Shown here: positions 60,458-64,000 of the stretch, piece by piece
Layout of the letters: each line of letters begins with the position of its first letter
Numbering within the stretch: the first letter of the stretch is position 1
Source of the DNA: an uncultured bacterium
GTDB taxonomy: Bacteria > Krumholzibacteriota > Krumholzibacteriia > LZORAL124-64-63
Length of the DNA: 64,000 nucleotides
Assembly: GCA_937910695.1 (NCBI GenBank)
Contig: CALEMW010000041.1
Location: 1 to 64,000, forward strand
Reading direction: 5' to 3'
Translations under genes and position numbers: made by a program
The notes under the pieces: model-generated
Database searches by the model: none
The model's input: only the letters and a program-made list of their open reading frames with translations
Told to the model about the DNA's origin: nothing

Positions 60458-61569
60458 TTCTCTCTCCTGAACGGGCGGGAGATCTGGTCCCCGATGAAGT
60501 TCACGTTGCGCGACAGGTTCCCCAGCATCTTCGTCACCCCCTTGGGTGCCGTGCCGGACATGAACGTCCTGTACTTGCTGCCTGCCTCCCGGCGGCCCAG
60601 GCCATGCTCGGTCACCATCTCCTGCACGACCTCCTTGCGCAAGACCATCCCGAACTCCTGCGCCCTCCTTATCGAGTCGCGGCCCGTGCGCGTGTTCTTG
60701 TTCAGATCGTCCAGCTTGGACACCCCTGTTGTGCGGCCCACGAATCCCGCGGCTCTTTTTAGTCCCTGCTCCGCGTGCGCCGCTCCCGAGGAAGCCCACC
60801 CCAAGATGGTTGAGTCCTCTCCGCCGGCGCGAAGATACTCCGACACGCGCGGAAGGTTCTTGAGCTGCCTGCGGGACGGCTGCTCGAAGTGGGGGGCCAC
60901 GTCCATCAGGGAGTGCTGCGCCTGGCCGAGGTTCTTCAGCCCCCTCACCGCGCGGATCCCTGCAAGGCGGCTCTCGGGATCGGCGGCCGCGCGGGCGATG
61001 TCCTTGACGGCAACAACCTTGTCCCCCGCCAACTCCTTGAGAAGCTTTTCCTTCGTGGCAATGGGCATGGCGTGAAGCCGCGCGTTGGTCGGAATCCAGG
61101 GGTGGCGGATCCCTGCGTCGGTGTCGTGATTCCCTTCCAGAACCAGGGCGCGCACCTCCTTGGAGGGCTTCCCGCCGCCCATGGCCTTCCACGTCTCCTC
61201 CATCAGTTTGGTGTGGTTGGGGGCTGTGAACGCGGCCTTCTCTACCCCACCCCCTTCGATGGCGGACAGCATCGAAGAGCCGAAGCGCCTCTGGATGAGC
61301 TTCTTCGTGGCGTTGTCTGTGGCCTTCCCCAAGAGAAGACCTCCACCGAGGGCGCCCAGAGCACCCCCCACGCCAGCACCGAGGAGACGATATTTTGGGG
61401 GCGCCAGAAGCGCCCCTATCGGGGCACCTGGGAGAGCTCCCATGACGGCTCCCCCCAGACGGGCCTTGTTTACCAGGGAGCGCGCTTGCTCCCGAAGGTC
61501 TTCCGCGGTGGCTGAGTGCTGACTCTTACGAACCAGCCGCCCCGTCTTTATTAGAGGTCGTCGACCCAC
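60454..61569 (-). CDS. Paralog of tagged His/Asp-rich protein, untagged
   Basis: The start at GTG 61569 is uncertain, as it overlaps the upstream gene's end and has a weak SD. The 371-residue protein has Gly/Ala hydrophobic segments (GGAVMGALPGAPIGALL, GALGALGGGLLLG) in its first 85 residues, then GGGVEKAAFTAPNH. From the K-A-A it aligns with the 57758 protein: H-x-x-L-M, D-x-GIRHPW, H-A-M, DIAR, NLGQAQHSLMDVAPHFEQP. The conserved core with His/Asp after a different N-terminal module makes K-x-A look like a domain or cleavage junction. Confidence 0.75.
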   Translation of the reverse strand: MGRRPLIKTGRLVRKSQHSATAEDLREQARSLVNKARLGGAVMGALPGAPIGALLAPPKYRLLGAGVGGALGALGGGLLLGKATDNATKKLIQRRFGSSMLSAIEGGGVEKAAFTAPNHTKLMEETWKAMGGGKPSKEVRALVLEGNHDTDAGIRHPWIPTNARLHAMPIATKEKLLKELAGDKVVAVKDIARAAADPESRLAGIRAVRGLKNLGQAQHSLMDVAPHFEQPSRRQLKNLPRVSEYLRAGGEDSTILGWASSGAAHAEQGLKRAAGFVGRTTGVSKLDDLNKNTRTGRDSIRRAQEFGMVLRKEVVQEMVTEHGLGRREAGSKYRTFMSGTAPKGVTKMLGNLSRNVNFIGDQISRPFRREK

Positions 61570-61850
61570 TTGGCTACTTCGTCCTCTCCCTCTCCCGTGA
61601 GCTTCTTCTTCTCTTCCGCCGTGTCCTTCTGCGCCTTGACCTCCCCGGCCTCGCCCTCCTTCCGCGCCTCGGCCCTGTCCTTCTCACGGTCCTCCCCCGC
61701 TTTGACCACGGCACCGACGGCGTCCTGCCCTGCCTCGAAGGAATCCTTCGGGACGACCTTCGGCTCCTTCTTGCGGCGGAAGATCAACCAGAGAACCAGC
61801 GCCACGGCCAGCACAACTCCTACAATGATCAGCCATCCCCACCAGGGCAT
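61551..61850 (-). CDS. Single-pass membrane protein with charged coiled coil
   Basis: This 99-residue protein starts after GGAGG (five bases). The N-terminal TM helix (WGWLIIVGVVLAVALVLWLIF, about 4-24) is followed by a basic RRKKEPK, then a long charged coiled coil of Lys/Glu/Ala. The arrangement is like an i-spanin or a membrane-anchored accessory, although no spanin signature is proven. Neighbours include a holin-like gene and a spanin-like candidate. Confidence 0.68.
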   Translation of the reverse strand: MPWWGWLIIVGVVLAVALVLWLIFRRKKEPKVVPKDSFEAGQDAVGAVVKAGEDREKDRAEARKEGEAGEVKAQKDTAEEKKKLTGEGEDEVAKWVDDL

Positions 61851-61859
61851 GCGCGCCTC

Positions 61860-62399
61860 CTAATATCGGTAGATGGTGACCCTGCGCGTCGGCTGCGGCT
61901 CAGGGCGCCTGTTGTTGATCGCGCGCACGAGCTGGGCGTTGCGGGTATCCTTCCGCATCTCTTGGCTGCGCTCCTTGGCCCTGCGCGCGCTCACGATCCT
62001 CTGGGTCATGAACCTGTCCACCTGATCGTTGTCCTTCGGGTTGATCCCTCGCAGGGTCTCGATCTCGTTCTTATCCGACGCGCGCAGAAGAGCCCCCGTC
62101 CCGGCCCCGGGCAGACCGCCGCCGATCAGCCCCGCAGCAGCCCCACCCAAGCTCCTGCTGGCAAGGCCCCCCATGATGCCACCGAGGCCAGCTCCTGTGA
62201 GCCCGCCGGCGAGTAGGGAGTTCCCAAGCCCACTGGGCTCCTCCTTGCTCTTGTCCCGGACGTAGTCCATCAGGACCTTCTTCTTGAGGTGCAGAGGCAC
62301 CTCCGTCTCGGACAGGGTGTCGTCAGGGTTGGACCGACCAAACACCTCCCCCAGCTTCTCCAGCTCGTCAACGAGCCCGGCCAGTATGACGCTGTCCAT
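61860..62399 (-). CDS. Tagged glycine-zipper protein
   Basis: This 179-residue protein begins MDSVILAGLVDELEKLGEV (tag). A charged middle (LHLKKKVLMDYVRDKSKEE) is followed by an extreme Gly/Ala stretch (GGLTGAGLGGIMGGLASR, then GAAAGLIGGGLPGAGTG, about 64-103). The C-terminus is basic. The same plan, tag plus glycine-zipper segment plus basic tail, appears in other members and suggests a membrane-active internal protein. The start directly follows the preceding stop (TAAATG). Confidence 0.82.
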   Translation of the reverse strand: MDSVILAGLVDELEKLGEVFGRSNPDDTLSETEVPLHLKKKVLMDYVRDKSKEEPSGLGNSLLAGGLTGAGLGGIMGGLASRSLGGAAAGLIGGGLPGAGTGALLRASDKNEIETLRGINPKDNDQVDRFMTQRIVSARRAKERSQEMRKDTRNAQLVRAINNRRPEPQPTRRVTIYRY

Positions 62400-62735
62400 T
62401 TACTTGTGCCCCGATATCAGCTTCTTGACCGTGGTGTAGACCTCCGCGCTGAACCCGGCCGCGGCCAGGCCGAACAGGATCTTCGTACCCCATCCGGCCG
62501 GCATCGCCTCCGGCATAGGGATGCCGGGGATGCACACCAGCCCCGTCGCGATGACGTAGGGCATCAAGGGATTGAAGCGCTGGAACCAGGGGTTGGTCTT
62601 CAGCCCGCCCTGGCGCACGCCTGTCGTCGGCTCCTTCTTCGAGCCGATGTTGCCCACCGCCGTGATGAGGCCAGAGGTGACCACACAGATCAACGCGAAC
62701 TGCCAGGTCACCAGAATCTCAATGATCTTGTCCAT
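62400..62735 (-). CDS. Holin-like multi-TM protein
   Basis: This 111-residue protein has three likely TM segments (WQFALICVVTSGLITAV about 11-27; YVIATGLVCIPGIPM about 60-74; WGTKILFGLAAAGFSAEVY about 82-100) and short basic loops. Size, hydrophobicity and position near other membrane genes in a lysis/tail-end cluster suit a holin, but a neighbouring endolysin is not seen in this window. It is also possible that it is another phage membrane protein. Confidence 0.55.
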   Translation of the reverse strand: MDKIIEILVTWQFALICVVTSGLITAVGNIGSKKEPTTGVRQGGLKTNPWFQRFNPLMPYVIATGLVCIPGIPMPEAMPAGWGTKILFGLAAAGFSAEVYTTVKKLISGHK

Positions 62736-62745
62736 GGTATTTCTC

Positions 62746-64000
62746 CTACGCGCCGGACTTGTTCAGGTCGGCCAGAGCCGCGCCCGCCTTGGAGGGTCCC
62801 CAGTGCGAGCCCATGTTGAAGATGAGCCCCGTGCTTATGGAGTAGCAGCGGTTCCCCATAACCATGCCCTTGTCCCCTTGGAAATCTATACCGTGTGAGG
62901 GCCACGACGTGTGGGCGAACAGAGTCCCGCCGCACGTGTTGCCTACCGCTGTCAGGTAATCCCCTGTGGCGTAGAAGGAATACGCGGCTCCCCCACTGTC
63001 GTCCGCGTCCATGTAGCTCACACGATTGTTGCTGATCTTCAGCCCCGACAGAGCGCCACCGTGTACCCCGTACGTGTGAGCAGGGGCATTGCCCATCGCA
63101 CCCGAAGCGGAGATATCAAAATCGTTGTTCTCCACGATGGAGTCCACCGCAGCAACCTGGATGAAGAAGATCTTCAGAGGGGCCATCGCAGTCAAGTCGT
63201 GCACGAAGTAGTTGTCTGAGACCTCCGCTCGACCACCGGTGTAGACGCCGTAGAGCTCATCGCTCTTGCTCGCCAGGTTCGCTCCACGCGGCTGGTAGAA
63301 CTGGTTGTTCAACACCGCAGCCTCTTTCGCGGTGTAGATGATGTACTTGAGGTTGTCTTTGTTCGCGATGTCGCCGCAATCCTTGAAGGTGTTCCTCTCA
63401 ATGATGGACACGTGCGAGGCAGTACTGTTGAGGTGGATCACCGCACTGGTGGTGGCCAAGTACGTGCCAAACCCGCACAAGATGAAGTCGTTGCCCGCAA
63501 TCCGAACCTCACCCAAGGCGCCAACCCCTGCGACGCCCGTACGGCACGTATCCACCGTGTTGCCTGAGATGGTGACCTTGCTGATGTCGTCCAGGTAGAT
63601 CGCGGTTCCTCCGATATACCAGAACTCGCTGTCGGTGACCTTGGCCTTCAGTTGCGTGGCGCCGTTGCCAAGGACCACACCATTCTTCCCGGCGGCCGTC
63701 TTGAGGAACGAGTTGCCCTTGAGCTTCGTGAAGTCAGCCGCGACCACCACCATGTCGGCCGACGTGTTCGTGGAGTCATCCCCCAGCGTGTTGTCGTTGA
63801 ACGCGCAGAAGTTAGACGCCAATAGGACCATCGAAGACGTCGCGCTGCCGTTGGCCCCGAGGGTACATTCGGACACCTTGGAACGCTTCGTCCCCGTGTC
63901 GAGATGGATGGCGTGGTCCGTCGCGCCCGTCCCGTAATCCTCGATATTGCAGCTCGACATGTGGACGCGCGTGTCCTTGCCATAAACAGAAATCCCAGCA
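62746..64000 (-). CDS. Beta-helix tail spike/fibre protein, 5' end outside window
   Basis: The frame stays open to the right edge (the start at 63960 is only the first internal ATG), so the N-terminus is missing and about 418 residues are visible. Repeated short strands with asparagines and turns (VTISGNTVDTC, VSIIERNTFKDCG, AAVLNNQFYQPRG, AEVSDNYFVHDL, DSIVENNDFDIS, LKISNNRVSYM) are the signature of right-handed parallel beta-helix proteins, such as spikes that bind or degrade surface glycans. Catalytic residues cannot be assigned. The chain end is intact. Confidence 0.82.
   Translation of the reverse strand, partial: AGISVYGKDTRVHMSSCNIEDYGTGATDHAIHLDTGTKRSKVSECTLGANGSATSSMVLLASNFCAFNDNTLGDDSTNTSADMVVVAADFTKLKGNSFLKTAAGKNGVVLGNGATQLKAKVTDSEFWYIGGTAIYLDDISKVTISGNTVDTCRTGVAGVGALGEVRIAGNDFILCGFGTYLATTSAVIHLNSTASHVSIIERNTFKDCGDIANKDNLKYIIYTAKEAAVLNNQFYQPRGANLASKSDELYGVYTGGRAEVSDNYFVHDLTAMAPLKIFFIQVAAVDSIVENNDFDISASGAMGNAPAHTYGVHGGALSGLKISNNRVSYMDADDSGGAAYSFYATGDYLTAVGNTCGGTLFAHTSWPSHGIDFQGDKGMVMGNRCYSISTGLIFNMGSHWGPSKAGAALADLNKSGA

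Noticed and set aside
59384-61192. 602-codon version of the leftward frame
   Set aside because: The first 245 codons overlap the better supported 60454-61569 gene. GTG 60457 with SD is the likely start.
1-64000. tRNA genes, integrase, attachment sites
   Set aside because: All gaps are shorter than about 150 bases and none shows a tRNA cloverleaf by eye. No recombinase motif was seen.

Overview
This window looks like part of the genome of a large lytic myovirus (tailed phage with a contractile tail), very likely from a metagenome or a poorly sampled host. It is GC-rich and almost gap-free. It carries a tail sheath, portal, large terminase, HK97-type capsid candidate, prohead-protease candidate, and a full replication/recombination set. 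There is no integrase, no host-type metabolism, and no tRNA or CRISPR array that I can see.

Layout. (1) Positions 1-18847, leftward: virion genes, including the sheath (278-4405), a run of unrecognised structural genes, capsid (11149-12267), scaffold-like genes and the prohead protease candidate (15381-17183). (2) 18882-20265, rightward: an island with a MerR/excisionase-type DNA-binding protein and a coiled-coil membrane protein, closed by a double UUCG-hairpin terminator. (3) 20355-33631, leftward: large terminase, structural proteins, a baseplate gp5/gpV-like protein, and a 2072-residue single-chain RNA polymerase with fused beta and beta-prime homology. (4) 33761-34428, rightward: a small three-gene island. 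(5) 34425-40598, leftward: portal and associated virion proteins. (6) 40738-57039, rightward: replication and recombination, with an SF2 helicase, uracil-DNA glycosylase, DnaB-type helicase, DnaG-type primase, zinc-rich SSB candidate, family A DNA polymerase, RecA/UvsX recombinase with a zinc-ribbon insert, Cas4-like nuclease and RusA-like resolvase. (7) 57089-64000, mostly leftward: virion or accessory proteins, a holin-like membrane protein, a spanin-like candidate, a 28-residue cationic membrane peptide with its own promoter, and a beta-helix tail spike cut by the window edge.

The most interesting pattern is a shared 17-residue N-terminal peptide, consensus M-D-x-x-x-L-x-x-[LF]-x-D-E-[LM]-E-K-[IML]-[AG]. 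It aligns without gaps from residue 1 in eight otherwise different leftward-encoded proteins. Related K-x-A motifs recur near the N-termini and in linkers of many virion proteins, including the capsid protein (EKIA, residues 19-22) and the protease. I infer a capsid-targeting propeptide plus a prohead-protease cleavage motif, which would make the tagged proteins capsid cargo. One tagged protein carries a pyrophosphatase-like (InPase) domain and another a His/Asp-rich putative metalloenzyme domain. The fused RNA polymerase sits among structural genes and could be packaged too.

Starts were chosen by Shine-Dalgarno spacing and overlap with the previous stop. GTG and TTG starts are frequent, and TAATG, TGATG and ATGA overlaps are common, indicating long translationally coupled operons.
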